64,000 bases of DNA from Chloroflexota bacterium (GCA_016215025.1 JACRMI010000088.1:32436-96435), one strand, 5' to 3'; positions 26,297 through 35,855 are shown, counted from the first letter of the stretch. A program made the numbers and translations. The notes: a model not told the origin generated them from the sequence alone.

Positions 26297-29200
26297 ATGC
26301 CTTCCAAACTTTCGGTCCATCTGAGCGGTTATCCCAACAAAACGTTTGATATTCTAACCAAGATGCAGCCGAGCGTCGTCAAGGTGTTCAATATAAACAG
26401 CGAGATGAACATCGACACGATTCGCCAAGTATCGCCCAAGACGATCATCGTTTATCGTCAGTACTCGGATCTCGATTATCACAGCTCGGCGGATGCGTTC
26501 TTTGCTGAGCTAGGCGAATCGATCAACAAGCTGCGCGGGCGCGGCATCTTGTGGGAAGGCATCAACGAGCCGGTGGTGAATACGGCCGACGACGCCAACG
26601 CGTTGAATGCATGGTGGCTGCGCTTTGCGCAACTCATGCACGCGCAGAACGAAATGGTCGCAGGATTTTCCTGGTCGACGGGAAACCCGACGTCTGAGAA
26701 AATATCGATGGTTGTTCCGCTGGTCGCCGAAGCGGCTGCGGCGATGGATGTGCATTCATTTCACGAGTACTATAAACAAGCCGGGCAGCAAGTCGATTGG
26801 GGCAAGTATCGTACGTTTGAACAAATGCTTCCTGCGGCGTCGCGCAAGCCGGTCGTCATCACCGAATGCGGCTGGGACGACAACGGCGATCCGACGACGG
26901 GCGGTTACAAAGGCAAGGTATCGTCGCAACAATATCTCGAAATTCTCAAAGCGTACGATGCCATCCTCATGCAAGACCCATATGTGCTGGGCTCGACGGT
27001 ATTCGAGTGGGGTGATTTCAACTGGTCGTCGTTTGAACTCGATTCAATGATCGATCTGTTTGCCAACTATGTTACGTCGGTTGGCGGCGGAGTGGTGACG
27101 CCCAAACCGTGGCCTATTCCGGTCTTTGGTCCGCCTACACCAACGTACTCTTTCAGCGCAACGCCCACGTCCATCATCGCCGGTCAAAGTGCGACGTTGA
27201 AATGGGATTGCGACAACGTGCGCCAAGTCTTGCTCGATGGGCAAGCGGTTGCGAATCACGGAACGAGAAGCGTCAAGCCAACTACATTGACGACATATAC
27301 TTTGCGTGTGATTCTCAACGACGGCAGCGTCAAGCAATTGACGGCGACGGTTGCCGTGACTGCGGCGGGTGTTGTTCACATCGCCAGCGTTTCGCTCACG
27401 CCAACTTCGCTCGCACCGGGCGACACACTGAACGTTAGCATCGTCGTCAAGAACGACACGGTGAACACGGTGCAAACGCAGGGACCGAATCCTGGTTTTG
27501 CTTACGAAGAAGGCGATACGTTCATCAGTCGCGGATTCAGTTCGATCAAGAATGCTTGGCGAGTGGGGATCGATTTCGACGGACGCACCGGCATTGATCA
27601 TCCGTATCGTTGGGGACTGAGTGCGCCGCTTGCGCCGGGTCAATCGACAACGATCACGGGCACGATTAAACTCAAAACGACGCGCGCTATAAATTATTGG
27701 GCGGGCTTGGTGAACGAACTCATCGCGTGGAAGGAAGACAAAAAAGGAACGCAACTCATCACTGTTGCCCCCGCACCACATCCTGAGCCAACGTTCTCCG
27801 CATCTCCACGCGAAATCACAGTCAATCAAAAGGCAACATTGCAGTGGAATGCGACCGGTGCAAGTGCGGTGACGCTGAATGGACAAGCGGTCGCTTTGCA
27901 AGGCACGCAAAACGTCGCGCCAACGCAAACGACGACGTACGCCTTGCAAGTGAAATTCGCCGATGGCAGCACGCAGAATTTGTTGACCACCGTAACGGTG
28001 AACGTTGTCCCTGGTCCGGGTCCCACTCGTCCGCCGACCGTCGTCATCACGCCGGAGAATATCGCGCAACTCAAAACGTATCCGCGACCGACGAATGATA
28101 ATGGACGCGGCTTGCATTTCAATATCGATTTGCGCGACAGCACCAATGTGAATACCGTGGCGCATCTGCAATCGATCAATGCGTGTTGGACCTTGATCTA
28201 TGCCCCAGATGAAAATCAAGCTCTGCGTGCCGCGCGCGCCGCTTGGTCGGCTGGTATTATGCCGGTCGTGCGCATCGGCAAAAAGGTCGATCAATTTTTC
28301 GATCCGGTCGTGTACGTCAACGCGCTCAAGTCGATAGGCGCGCCGCCGTATGTTCAAATCTACAACGAACCTGGCGACAATCGCGAGTGGAATAACTGGC
28401 CCGGCGATGCGAACTGGCTTGGTATTTTTGCGGCGCGCTGGGCGCAAGCGGCTATTGAAGTGTACGACGCAGGTGGGTATCCTGGGTTGCAAGTGCTCGG
28501 CGTCGACGAACTGAACGCTGCCGTCGATTCCGTCAAGGTGCAGGGACGTGCCGATATTTTTCAGCGCACATTTTTCGCGTTGCACAACTATGGCGCGAAT
28601 CATCCACCCGCCTATCCGTACGACCCGCGCAATCAGCAAGATCATCCCGGCGACACGATTTTGGAAGACGATACGGCTGTTCTGAATTTTCTCGAAATCG
28701 CCAAATGGATGCAGGATCGCATTGGCTTTGTGCTGCCCATCATCGGCGGCGAGGGCGGCTGGGAATTTGGCGCTGCCGAAGATAATCGTTATCCCAAAGT
28801 CGAACAGCCGTATCATGCCGACTATCACAAGGAAATGTTCGATCAGTTCCGCACTGGCGTTTTATCCAACGGCGAGCCGCTGCCGGATTATTTGTTTAGC
28901 ATCACGCCCTGGATCGAAGGCGGCTGGGGCGCAGACGATTGGTGGGGTGGTCCGCTCGGAACCAAGACGGAGACGATTGACGCGGTTAATGAGATTCCGG
29001 AATTCGTCCGTAAATTTAGTTGGGACAACGGCGGCGTTTTGCCAGGGACAGCTTCGTTCACCGCAACGCCGACCTCAATTGCTCAAGGGCAATCTGCAAC
29101 GCTGCAATGGATCACGTCGAACGCCAGCGCCGTCACGTTGGATGGGCAAGCCGTCGCGACGAATGGATCGAAAAGCGTTACGCCAACCCAGACCACCACG

Positions 29201-29683
29201 TTCGCGTTGCACGTCGTCTTCAACGATAGCAGCACCAGAGATTTGACGGCGACGGTAACCGTCAGCGGTGGACTGCCGCCGCGCGTCGAATGGGATTCGC
29301 GGCTTACCACCCTAGGTGTGACGGTCGATATGAGTACTGCGGCTCATGCGTGGCGCTTGATCTCTGCAAAATATCAGGACGAAACAGAATCTAGTCTGAA
29401 TCACAACATCTATTTCACAATGCTCAAAGCCGATGGCACGCGTGCGCCGGGCGTAAAAATAGTTGTCGATTGGCTGGGGCGCGAGCCGGGCGATGCGCCT
29501 GCGATTGTCACGACCGATGGCAATGGCGAAGCGAATTGCCCCTTGTGGGCGGTCATGCATCCAGAATTGAAAGACGGTCCATATTTCACGTACGCTAAAG
29601 ATGCCGCGAGCGATAAGGTGAGTGGCATGGGCTTGCCTGTTGCGCGCCACGTAAATTTTCTGCTGACGTTCAAACTCAGTTAG
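26297..29683 (+). CDS. Multidomain protein with two glycosidase-like domains, Ig/CARDB-like modules
   Basis: 1128 residues, ATG at 26297 seven bases after AAGGAG. The first 270 residues are a paralog of the preceding protein (ILWEGINEP and VITECGWDD catalytic glutamates). Ig-like modules (QSATLKWDCDN, KATLQWNATGAS, QSATLQWITSNAS) alternate with one CARDB-like repeat (NPGFAYEEGDTF, DHPYRWGLSAPLAPG). A second TIM-barrel-like domain at about 615-930 shows YVQIYNEPGDN and LPIIGGEGGWEFG, again with Glu pairs. The C-terminal domain (THNIYFTMLKADGT-like) is unassigned. As in the paralog there is no signal peptide. Polysaccharide or surface glycan processing is inferred, not shown. Confidence 0.72.
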   Translation: MPSKLSVHLSGYPNKTFDILTKMQPSVVKVFNINSEMNIDTIRQVSPKTIIVYRQYSDLDYHSSADAFFAELGESINKLRGRGILWEGINEPVVNTADDANALNAWWLRFAQLMHAQNEMVAGFSWSTGNPTSEKISMVVPLVAEAAAAMDVHSFHEYYKQAGQQVDWGKYRTFEQMLPAASRKPVVITECGWDDNGDPTTGGYKGKVSSQQYLEILKAYDAILMQDPYVLGSTVFEWGDFNWSSFELDSMIDLFANYVTSVGGGVVTPKPWPIPVFGPPTPTYSFSATPTSIIAGQSATLKWDCDNVRQVLLDGQAVANHGTRSVKPTTLTTYTLRVILNDGSVKQLTATVAVTAAGVVHIASVSLTPTSLAPGDTLNVSIVVKNDTVNTVQTQGPNPGFAYEEGDTFISRGFSSIKNAWRVGIDFDGRTGIDHPYRWGLSAPLAPGQSTTITGTIKLKTTRAINYWAGLVNELIAWKEDKKGTQLITVAPAPHPEPTFSASPREITVNQKATLQWNATGASAVTLNGQAVALQGTQNVAPTQTTTYALQVKFADGSTQNLLTTVTVNVVPGPGPTRPPTVVITPENIAQLKTYPRPTNDNGRGLHFNIDLRDSTNVNTVAHLQSINACWTLIYAPDENQALRAARAAWSAGIMPVVRIGKKVDQFFDPVVYVNALKSIGAPPYVQIYNEPGDNREWNNWPGDANWLGIFAARWAQAAIEVYDAGGYPGLQVLGVDELNAAVDSVKVQGRADIFQRTFFALHNYGANHPPAYPYDPRNQQDHPGDTILEDDTAVLNFLEIAKWMQDRIGFVLPIIGGEGGWEFGAAEDNRYPKVEQPYHADYHKEMFDQFRTGVLSNGEPLPDYLFSITPWIEGGWGADDWWGGPLGTKTETIDAVNEIPEFVRKFSWDNGGVLPGTASFTATPTSIAQGQSATLQWITSNASAVTLDGQAVATNGSKSVTPTQTTTFALHVVFNDSSTRDLTATVTVSGGLPPRVEWDSRLTTLGVTVDMSTAAHAWRLISAKYQDETESSLNHNIYFTMLKADGTRAPGVKIVVDWLGREPGDAPAIVTTDGNGEANCPLWAVMHPELKDGPYFTYAKDAASDKVSGMGLPVARHVNFLLTFKLS

Positions 29684-29743
29684 AGTACTTGACCCATCTA
29701 CTGGCTTTTATTTCACGACTAGGTGCCCTCGTAGAATCGACCT

Positions 29744-29771
29744 TTGACACGGCTCAAGGCAGTGGTATAAT
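29744..29771 (+). promoter_or_regulatory. Promoter with long structured leader
   Basis: TTGACA (29744-29749), 16-nt spacer, TATAAT (29766-29771). The roughly 150-nt leader can form a GCGTTTAC/GTAAACGC hairpin (about 29818-29845) and then a terminator hairpin just before the ribosome binding site. Confidence 0.7.
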
Positions 29772-29868
29772 CTGAGTGAAGGACGCTCTTGCCAATGGAG
29801 TGCTGAGAGTCATTTGCGCGTTTACTATTGCGCTCCGGTAAACGCAACGATCAACATCGGAAATAACG

Positions 29869-29905
29869 TCGCCCGCTTGAGATAATCCGCAAGCGGGCGA
29901 TTTTT
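29869..29905 (+). terminator. Terminator hairpin inside a 5' leader (possible attenuator or riboswitch)
   Basis: An 11-bp perfect stem (29869-29879 with 29890-29900) is followed by TTTTTATTT, and the ribosome binding site GGAGGTG starts at 29910, 11 nt before the ATG. A terminator placed between promoter and gene implies conditional read-through. I do not recognise a known riboswitch class in the upstream leader. Confidence 0.65.
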
Positions 29906-29920
29906 ATTTGGAGGTGGGCA

Positions 29921-30973
29921 ATGAAAAAGCATGGTCTGGCCAAATGGCTTTATGCAGGTGGTGGAGCATTCCTGGTTTTTCTTATCCTTACTCACTATCT
30001 TATCCAAACAGCTTGGGCGCAAGGCGTTCAGTGCCCACCGGGATTTACTTGGCAAAGACTTTCTGGGGTGGGCTGTATCCAGACAAACTGCCAGACTATA
30101 CCGAATGCTCGCTATGGCTACACGGGCAATTGCATCTGCAACGAAGGATACGGGGGCTGTGCTGTCCCTGTGGATTACTCCAACTTTGACCGCACCCTAT
30201 GCGGTCCCTTCTGCCCTTATTCCAGTCTTGTGCACTGCCTCAAAGCTGGCGAGACCTGCCCAGATCAGAAACCGGCACCTACTCTACCGCAACCAACGCA
30301 GGTGCGGCAATCTCAACAGCCGATTGCGCCTTCTCCGGCGGACGTAAAATTTGACGTGACGGTGCCACCCTTGGAAGAGCTTATCACGGGTGGCAAGTTT
30401 CAGGGACCTACTCCCGCACAGACGGCGGGCGCTGGATTGATTGCCGGCGGATTGTTGGGAGCATGGGTACTAGGCAATCTATTGGGCGCACCGCCCATAG
30501 ACAATCTTAGCGAAGACAAAGAAAAGGATCAGAAAGCCAAGACGAACATTTTTAGAATCCGAAACACCTCGGGTGGAGAATTTGATCCCGTTGTATCTTT
30601 CAAAGTCCAGACGGTGGAGATTCAGGAATTGATCTGGGACCGGGAATCGCAGGAGTATATTCCGGGCAGAAAGAGCAAGTTTACCTTTGCAGGCGCGGGA
30701 GTCACCTTGGGTCTAAAAGCCGGTCTGACATCTGACTCGTCGTGGCAGACGTTTGCCACCGAGCGTCCAGCTCGCTTGGAGGACTTTGAGGGTTGGGGAG
30801 GGATGGTTTGCCCACCGAACGCCCAAATCGGCACGCATGGGGTTGGCTGGTCACCCCAATACCGGTTCATCAAACCCAAAGCCAAAGTCTCAATCGAAGG
30901 ATGGAGTTCTGAGGCGGGTGCAGGAATTGCCGGCGTCATTGGCGGATGGTGGGAAATGCATGGACCGTACTAG
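29921..30973 (+). CDS. Cys-rich exported protein of unknown function
   Basis: 350 residues after GGAGGTGGGCA. An N-terminal hydrophobic segment (AFLVFLILTHYLIQTAWAQ) acts as signal or anchor. Residues 38-115 contain about a dozen cysteines, with CICNEGYGGC resembling an EGF-like loop. A Pro/Gln-rich linker and a short hydrophobic stretch (GAGLIAGGLLGAWVLGNLLGA) lead to a C-terminal domain of about 140 residues (FRIRNTSGGEFDPVVSF...). I do not recognise the family. It leads a group with the next two genes, probably one operon behind an attenuator-like leader. Confidence 0.65.
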   Translation: MKKHGLAKWLYAGGGAFLVFLILTHYLIQTAWAQGVQCPPGFTWQRLSGVGCIQTNCQTIPNARYGYTGNCICNEGYGGCAVPVDYSNFDRTLCGPFCPYSSLVHCLKAGETCPDQKPAPTLPQPTQVRQSQQPIAPSPADVKFDVTVPPLEELITGGKFQGPTPAQTAGAGLIAGGLLGAWVLGNLLGAPPIDNLSEDKEKDQKAKTNIFRIRNTSGGEFDPVVSFKVQTVEIQELIWDRESQEYIPGRKSKFTFAGAGVTLGLKAGLTSDSSWQTFATERPARLEDFEGWGGMVCPPNAQIGTHGVGWSPQYRFIKPKAKVSIEGWSSEAGAGIAGVIGGWWEMHGPY

Positions 30974-31006
30974 CGTTGCCAGACTTGAAACCGGGAGGAG
31001 AATCGA

Positions 31007-31606
31007 ATGGATACCATCTTTCAAGCAATCAGTCTTGTTTCGGCAATCATCATCGCTGGCATTACGCTTGTCGTGCTTTTCGCATCAAACAAAGAGAGAT
31101 GTTTGAATCCGCTGACGTTGCTTTTTTCGATAGCCATGGCATTGATGATGCTCCCGGTATTCATGTTTCAGAGTCATGCACGGTTGAATCTTTGGCTGGC
31201 ATTGCCATTATTAGCATTCGGTTTCGTTGTCGGTCTGGTATGGGGATTGACCACGCGGGTGTATTTCAAGCAAGGGCATGTGGTTGGTAAACCTTCCTTG
31301 TTGGCGCTTGGAGTCTGGGGAGGAGCTTGGGTTCTGAGCCAAGTCTCAAATCTGTTCGGCTCGTCGTTGTTAACGGCGCTCGGTTTGGTTCCACTCGTTT
31401 TCGCAACCGGGACACAGGTCGGCAGAGACAGCAACATCTTGCTTCGTCTTTTGGTCATCAAACTGGCGTCTGCATTTCCTCGCGGCGCGCTTCCCCCCGA
31501 TCTCCCCGAGTCGTACACGCAAGTATCTTCTCCTCAATCATTGCCTGAACGCGAATCAGCGAACCCTGCCACAACCGGAATGAGACCGTCCGATTTGCCA
31601 AAGTGA
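31007..31606 (+). CDS. Small integral membrane protein of unknown function
   Basis: 199 residues, preceded by CGGGAGGAGAATCG. Four to five hydrophobic segments (AIIIAGITLVVLF, LLFSIAMALMMLPVF, LALPLLAFGFVVGLVW, LTALGLVPLVFATG) are followed by a Ser/Pro-rich cytoplasmic tail. No catalytic motif is seen. It lies 33 nt after the Cys-rich protein and 27 nt before the next gene. Confidence 0.6.
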   Translation: MDTIFQAISLVSAIIIAGITLVVLFASNKERCLNPLTLLFSIAMALMMLPVFMFQSHARLNLWLALPLLAFGFVVGLVWGLTTRVYFKQGHVVGKPSLLALGVWGGAWVLSQVSNLFGSSLLTALGLVPLVFATGTQVGRDSNILLRLLVIKLASAFPRGALPPDLPESYTQVSSPQSLPERESANPATTGMRPSDLPK

Positions 31607-31633
31607 TAGAGAGCGATCGAGAAGGAGATCAGG

Positions 31634-32794
31634 GTGGTCGATCGATTTGATCAAGTCGAAAACGAATACTATCGACTCAAAGGCCGTCTGGCGGCTGGGC
31701 GCATCACGCGCGAGCAATTCGAAAACGAGTTGAAAAGACTGATGATCGAAGACTTGCAAGGGCGCCGCTGGATTCTTGGCGTAGATAGCGGAAAATGGTA
31801 CGTGCATGACGGGCAATCGTGGGTCGAGGCGCAGCCGCGTTCTGACTTGCGGCGCGATGGTATACCGAGAAGGTCGATGCTGTCCATTGTCGCAGCCACA
31901 AGCGTCTTGATTGTCCTGTGCGTAGGCGGTCTGATCGCGATCCACTTTGGCGCGAATGAGAGCGTCGTTCAGAGAGCGACAGGATTCACGCCCACACAGA
32001 CAAGCGTGACGATGGCGATCCCTCCGCTTACGTCGACATCGATGCCCAGTCTCACATCGACGCGCCCAGCGATTCGTCGTGAATCTCCGCCCAGTACTGC
32101 TGCCCCAACTGCGACACCGACACTAACGCGGCTCCCATCGCCCACCTTGCGCATTTCGTCAGTCACTTTCACTCGCACACGTACACCTACGCCTCCCAAA
32201 TCGACGGTCGCATTGGCTTCGTTCGGCTGTCCGGGTGTTCAGGGTAACCGTCTATTCTTCGACGATTATTCCAATCCGCAGAGCGGCTGGACGCCTTATC
32301 GTGGTACGGACTAGACGCATTTCTATGAGAATGGCGAATTTCATTTCGGTGTTTCGAAACCAAACTTTACAGGCAACGCTTGGCTCTTGCTGAGAGATTT
32401 GGGCACCAATTATCGGATCGAGGTCCAGGCACGTCGATCAAGTGGACCCGCGATGAACAGTTATGGCTTGCTCTTTGGAGGGCAGAACGACATCACGTAC
32501 GATAGTTTCCTCATCAGCGATATCGGTTCATATCGCGTGGTCAAACAAGTCGAGGGGCAACGCAGCGACCTCGCAACTTGGACTCAAACACTACTGGTCA
32601 ACCAAACAGGGTGGAATTGGCTCGGATTGCGCGTTGAGAATACGCACATCACTTTTTGTCTGAACGGTCAGGTCTTGACGATCATCACCGACCCGGCGCT
32701 CAAGCCCGGGCGGGTCGGCTTAATTGCTGGCGCATTTGACGAGCCAGTGCAAATTCATTTCGACAACTTGAGCGTGTGGAAATTTGATGAATGA
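31634..32794 (+). pseudogene. Membrane protein with C-terminal LamG/DUF1080-like domain, interrupted by an in-frame TAG
   Basis: The GTG start at 31634 follows GAAGGAGATCAGG. The first part has a short helical domain (YYRLKGRLAAGRITREQFE), a strand motif GKWYVHDGQSWVEA, one membrane segment (LSIVAATSVLIVLCVGGLIAIHF) and a Thr/Pro-rich linker. At 32312-32314 a TAG interrupts the frame after FDDYSNPQSGWTPYRGTD. The same frame continues for 160 codons (THFYENGEFHFG.., LAIITDPA-like region, HFDNLSVWKFDE), a concanavalin-like DUF1080/LamG-type domain. A single base change would restore one ORF of about 386 residues. It could be a young pseudogene, an assembly error or genuine amber read-through. 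Confidence 0.7.
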
Positions 32795-33023
32795 GACTTT
32801 TATCATATCGGATTTTTTTTGCTTGGACGATAATCCATTCATGGAGAAACTACTCACTTGGGAAAAAGTGTCGCCGGATCCGCGCGGTTCGCCGTCACCC
32901 TCACCGCCAGAAGAGGAACCGGATGAACCGCTGCAAGTCGTTTTTGCAAGCGAACTGGAAGCGTCGCCGGATGATCCACCCCCGTCCGAAGAACAACCAT
33001 CGAATACAGATAGCGCAAGCTGA
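32787..33023 (+). CDS. Small acidic proline-rich hypothetical protein
   Basis: 78 residues, ATG at 32787 overlapping the stop of the interrupted gene (ATGAATGA). The C-terminal 45 residues are rich in Pro, Glu, Asp and Ser (SPSPPEEEPDEP, SPDDPPPSEEQPS). It lies directly before nosZ with no terminator between. There is no recognised domain and it could be a chance frame. Confidence 0.4.
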   Translation: MNETFIISDFFCLDDNPFMEKLLTWEKVSPDPRGSPSPSPPEEEPDEPLQVVFASELEASPDDPPPSEEQPSNTDSAS

Positions 33024-33069
33024 GTGCTCGCGCAAACAAAAAATTCATCGACCTAAAGGAGGGTCTTCA

Positions 33070-35055
33070 ATGAAGAAGTTGATTAGCGTTGGTATTTTGC
33101 TCTTGATCGGTGTACTGTTCATCGTCGCGTGTGGCGGCGCACCTGGCACCGGTGGAACTCCCGCCGCTGGTTTGACAGTGGATGCCGCAGCGGTGGTGCA
33201 AGCACGCGGTCTTAGCTCCGACGACATTTATGCCGCCGTCAAAACGTACACTCCTTCTGGCAAGACCGATCCGTACATCATGATTGCATCCGGCGGACAA
33301 TCCGGCCAGGTCCTCGTCATTGGTATCCCCTCAATGCGTATCCTCAAAGTGATCGGCGTTTTTACTCCCGAACCCTGGCAGGGCTATGGCTTTGGCGGCT
33401 CCGGCGACGAGATTCTCGCGGGCGGCAAAGTCAACGGCAAAGATGTGCTCTGGGGCGACACCCATCACCCTGGGTTGTCGGAAACGAACGGCGTGTACGA
33501 CGGTCAGTTTGCATTCATCAACGATAAAGCGAACGCGCGCGTTGCCGTGATCGATCTCCGCGATTTTTCGACCAAGCAAATTTTGAAGAATCCAAATGCC
33601 ATCAACGATCATGGCGGCGCATTTGTCACGCCGAACACCGAATACGTGATCGAAGGCCCACAGTACGCTGCGCCGATTGGTTATGAATACGCGGCGCTCG
33701 ATCAGTACAAAGACAAGTATCGAGGGCTGATTACATTCTGGGCATTCGACCGTATGAAAGGGCGTTTTGATCAAAGCAAATCGTTCCAGATCGAGTTGCC
33801 GCCGTACTGGCAAGACCTCTGCGACGCCGGTAAAAAAGTGAGCGAGGGCTGGGTGTTCTGCAACTCGTTCAACACCGAACTCGCCATCGGCGGTAACAAT
33901 CCTTCGTTTGAAGCCGGCACGACCAAGAATGACACTGATTATTTGCACATCATCAACTACAAAAAAGCGGAAGAGATTGTGCGCGCCGGTAAAGCCAAGC
34001 AACTCAACGGCATGATGATGATCGATTTGAAAACCGCGGCTGCGGAAGGCATTCTCTTCTTCTCGCCCGAACCCAAGAGTCCGCACGGCTCGGACGTCAC
34101 CCCCGGCGGCGAATACATCGTCGTCGGCGGCAAGCTCGATCCGCACGTGACCGTGTACTCGTTTGAGAAAATTCAGAATGCGATTCAAGCCGGTGGACTA
34201 AAGACCGATGAATACGGTGTGCCCGTCATTCCACTCGACAAAGCGATGGAAGCGCAAATCGAACTCGGACTGGGTCCTTTGCATACGGTGTTCGACGACA
34301 AGGGCTATGCCTACACTTCACTCTTCCTGGATTCGGCGGTCGCGCGTTGGTCGCTGGGCGGTCCGTACGAAAAGAAACATCCAGAGCCAGGTTGGAAGCT
34401 GGTGCAGAAATTGCCGGTCCAGTACAACATCGGTCACATCACCGCCGTCGAAGGCGATACGGCGGAACCGGGCGGGCAATTCGTCGTCGCGCTAAACAAG
34501 TGGAGCATCGACCGCTTTGCGAACATCGGTCCGCTCATGCCGCAAAATTTCCAACTGGTCGATATCAGCAAGACGGGCGATCAAATGAAAGTGTTGTACG
34601 ATATGCCCATTGGCATGGCGGAACCGCATTACGCCGAAATCATCAAAGCCGATCGGTTGAAACCGTGGCAAGTCTATCCCCAGGTCGGTTGGAATGCGGA
34701 GACGATGTCGGTCGATCCCAAAGCGACGCTGAAAGAAGCCGATGCCAAAGTCGTTCGCAACGGCAACCAGGTCGAAATTTTCATGACGGTGATTCGCTCG
34801 CACTATATGCCGGAAAAAGTCGAGATCAAAAAAGGCGATCACGTCATCTGGCACTTGACCTCACTCGAACGCACGCCGGATGCAACGCACGGTTTCGCGT
34901 TGTCGGGATACAACATCAACTTGTCGATTGAACCTGGCAAAACAGAAACCATCGAGTTCGACGCAACGCTGCCCGGCACGTTCACGTACTATTGCACGGA
35001 ATTCTGTTCGGCACTGCATTTGGAAATGTTGGGATATTTCTTGGTACAGCCATAG
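33070..35055 (+). CDS. nosZ: Nitrous oxide reductase, Sec-type (clade II) NosZ
   Basis: 661 residues, ATG at 33070 after AAAGGAGGGTCTTCA. The signal peptide is a Sec lipoprotein type (VLFIVACGG, Cys21) rather than the Tat type, which marks clade II. The N-terminal seven-bladed propeller carries the CuZ histidine motifs (WGDTHHPGLSETNGVYDG, KSPHGSDVTPGGEY, GKLDPHVTVYS, GLGPLHTVFD, NIGHITAVEGD). The C-terminal cupredoxin domain holds the CuA site YYCTEFCSALHLEMLGYF. The enzyme reduces N2O to N2 outside the membrane, taking electrons probably from the cytochrome c at 42485. The nos maturation genes follow on the same strand. Confidence 0.97.
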   Translation: MKKLISVGILLLIGVLFIVACGGAPGTGGTPAAGLTVDAAAVVQARGLSSDDIYAAVKTYTPSGKTDPYIMIASGGQSGQVLVIGIPSMRILKVIGVFTPEPWQGYGFGGSGDEILAGGKVNGKDVLWGDTHHPGLSETNGVYDGQFAFINDKANARVAVIDLRDFSTKQILKNPNAINDHGGAFVTPNTEYVIEGPQYAAPIGYEYAALDQYKDKYRGLITFWAFDRMKGRFDQSKSFQIELPPYWQDLCDAGKKVSEGWVFCNSFNTELAIGGNNPSFEAGTTKNDTDYLHIINYKKAEEIVRAGKAKQLNGMMMIDLKTAAAEGILFFSPEPKSPHGSDVTPGGEYIVVGGKLDPHVTVYSFEKIQNAIQAGGLKTDEYGVPVIPLDKAMEAQIELGLGPLHTVFDDKGYAYTSLFLDSAVARWSLGGPYEKKHPEPGWKLVQKLPVQYNIGHITAVEGDTAEPGGQFVVALNKWSIDRFANIGPLMPQNFQLVDISKTGDQMKVLYDMPIGMAEPHYAEIIKADRLKPWQVYPQVGWNAETMSVDPKATLKEADAKVVRNGNQVEIFMTVIRSHYMPEKVEIKKGDHVIWHLTSLERTPDATHGFALSGYNINLSIEPGKTETIEFDATLPGTFTYYCTEFCSALHLEMLGYFLVQP

Positions 35056-35059
35056 CGTA

Positions 35060-35140
35060 GAGTTCCCTCAGTTCCTTCAGTCCCTTTATTTCCTTGCGAG
35101 GGAAATAAGGGAACTGGGGGGACTGAGGGAACTGGGAAAT
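35060..35140. repeat. Short-word inverted array (GTTCCCTCAGTTCC / GGAACTGAGGGAAC type)
   Basis: TTCC(C/T)TCAGT words on the left are mirrored by GGGACTGAGGGAACTG words on the right around TTTCCTTGCGAGGGAAA, forming a long imperfect hairpin between nosZ and the nosB-like gene. Confidence 0.75.
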
Positions 35141-35855
35141 GAAGGGACTTATGAGGCTTTCACTCGCACTCGATCCGGACGTCAAGGTTCTTCTGCCCGA
35201 CGGCAGCACCCACAATCTCGCCGACTATCTCATGCCCAGCGCACTCTTGATGCTCGCTGCGCTCATGTTGATGATCTCGATGTTTCTGCCGTACTGGAGC
35301 ATGAAGATGACCGCGCCACAATATCCCAAAGGCCTGCGTGTCAACGTCTACGTCAATCATCTCGAAGGCGACATGCGCGAGATTGACGAACTCAATCACT
35401 ATCTTGGAATGCCTGAATTGGATAAAGGCGGACAGTTGGAACGTTCGATCTCGTTTGTCGCCATCATCGTCCTGGGTTTGTTGTTGGTCGCCGGTGTGTT
35501 CATTCACAATCAATGGGCGGCGATCATCGCGCTGCCGGTGCTCGCTTATCCAATTATCTTTCTAGCCGACTTGTTCTACATTCTCTATCAGTACGGTCAC
35601 AGCATCGATCCGAAATCGGCTTTAGGCAGCGCGATCAAGCCGTTCACGCCGCCGCTTTTGGGCGAAGGCAAAGTGGGACAATTCGGCACGATTGCGAATT
35701 TTGAAATCGGATTCTACCTTGTTTTGCTTTCGGTTGTGTTGGTCTTGATCGCGTTGTGGTTTCATCGTGCCGCGTACAAACCCCTCGCCGATGCCCGCAA
35801 ACGTGTGCGCGAACAAAAGGCTATATCGCTAAATGTTGCCACAGAAGCACATTGA
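35139..35855 (+). CDS. nosB: NosB-like membrane protein
   Basis: 238 residues from 35139; the ATG at 35151 (MRLSLALDPDVK) is an equally good start. Three to four membrane segments flank a periplasmic loop PQYPKGLRVNVYVNHLEG...MREIDELNHYLGM, typical of the membrane protein placed just after nosZ in clade II clusters and called NosB. Its function is unknown but it is linked to N2O reduction by context. The last codons (NVATEAH) are already part of the repeat array that continues into nosD. Confidence 0.8.
   Translation: MKGLMRLSLALDPDVKVLLPDGSTHNLADYLMPSALLMLAALMLMISMFLPYWSMKMTAPQYPKGLRVNVYVNHLEGDMREIDELNHYLGMPELDKGGQLERSISFVAIIVLGLLLVAGVFIHNQWAAIIALPVLAYPIIFLADLFYILYQYGHSIDPKSALGSAIKPFTPPLLGEGKVGQFGTIANFEIGFYLVLLSVVLVLIALWFHRAAYKPLADARKRVREQKAISLNVATEAH

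Noticed and set aside
26510..28828. Long minus-strand open frames antiparallel to the second glycosidase-like gene (up to 594 codons at 27044-28828)
   Set aside because: They mirror a clear plus-strand gene with family motifs, are rich in Arg/His/Asp as expected for antisense of GC-rich coding DNA, and have no recognisable domain.
29772..29868. TPP or c-di-GMP riboswitch in the leader
   Set aside because: CTGAGAG and TTGCGCTCCGGTA resemble pieces of these classes, but the rest of the conserved cores is missing.
32312..32314. Pyrrolysine at the TAG of the interrupted gene
   Set aside because: There is no pyl gene in the window, the family is not known to use Pyl, and a point mutation is simpler; kept only as a minor alternative.
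33331..34188. 285-codon minus-strand frame opposite nosZ
   Set aside because: It lies wholly inside nosZ, has antisense-type composition and no motif.
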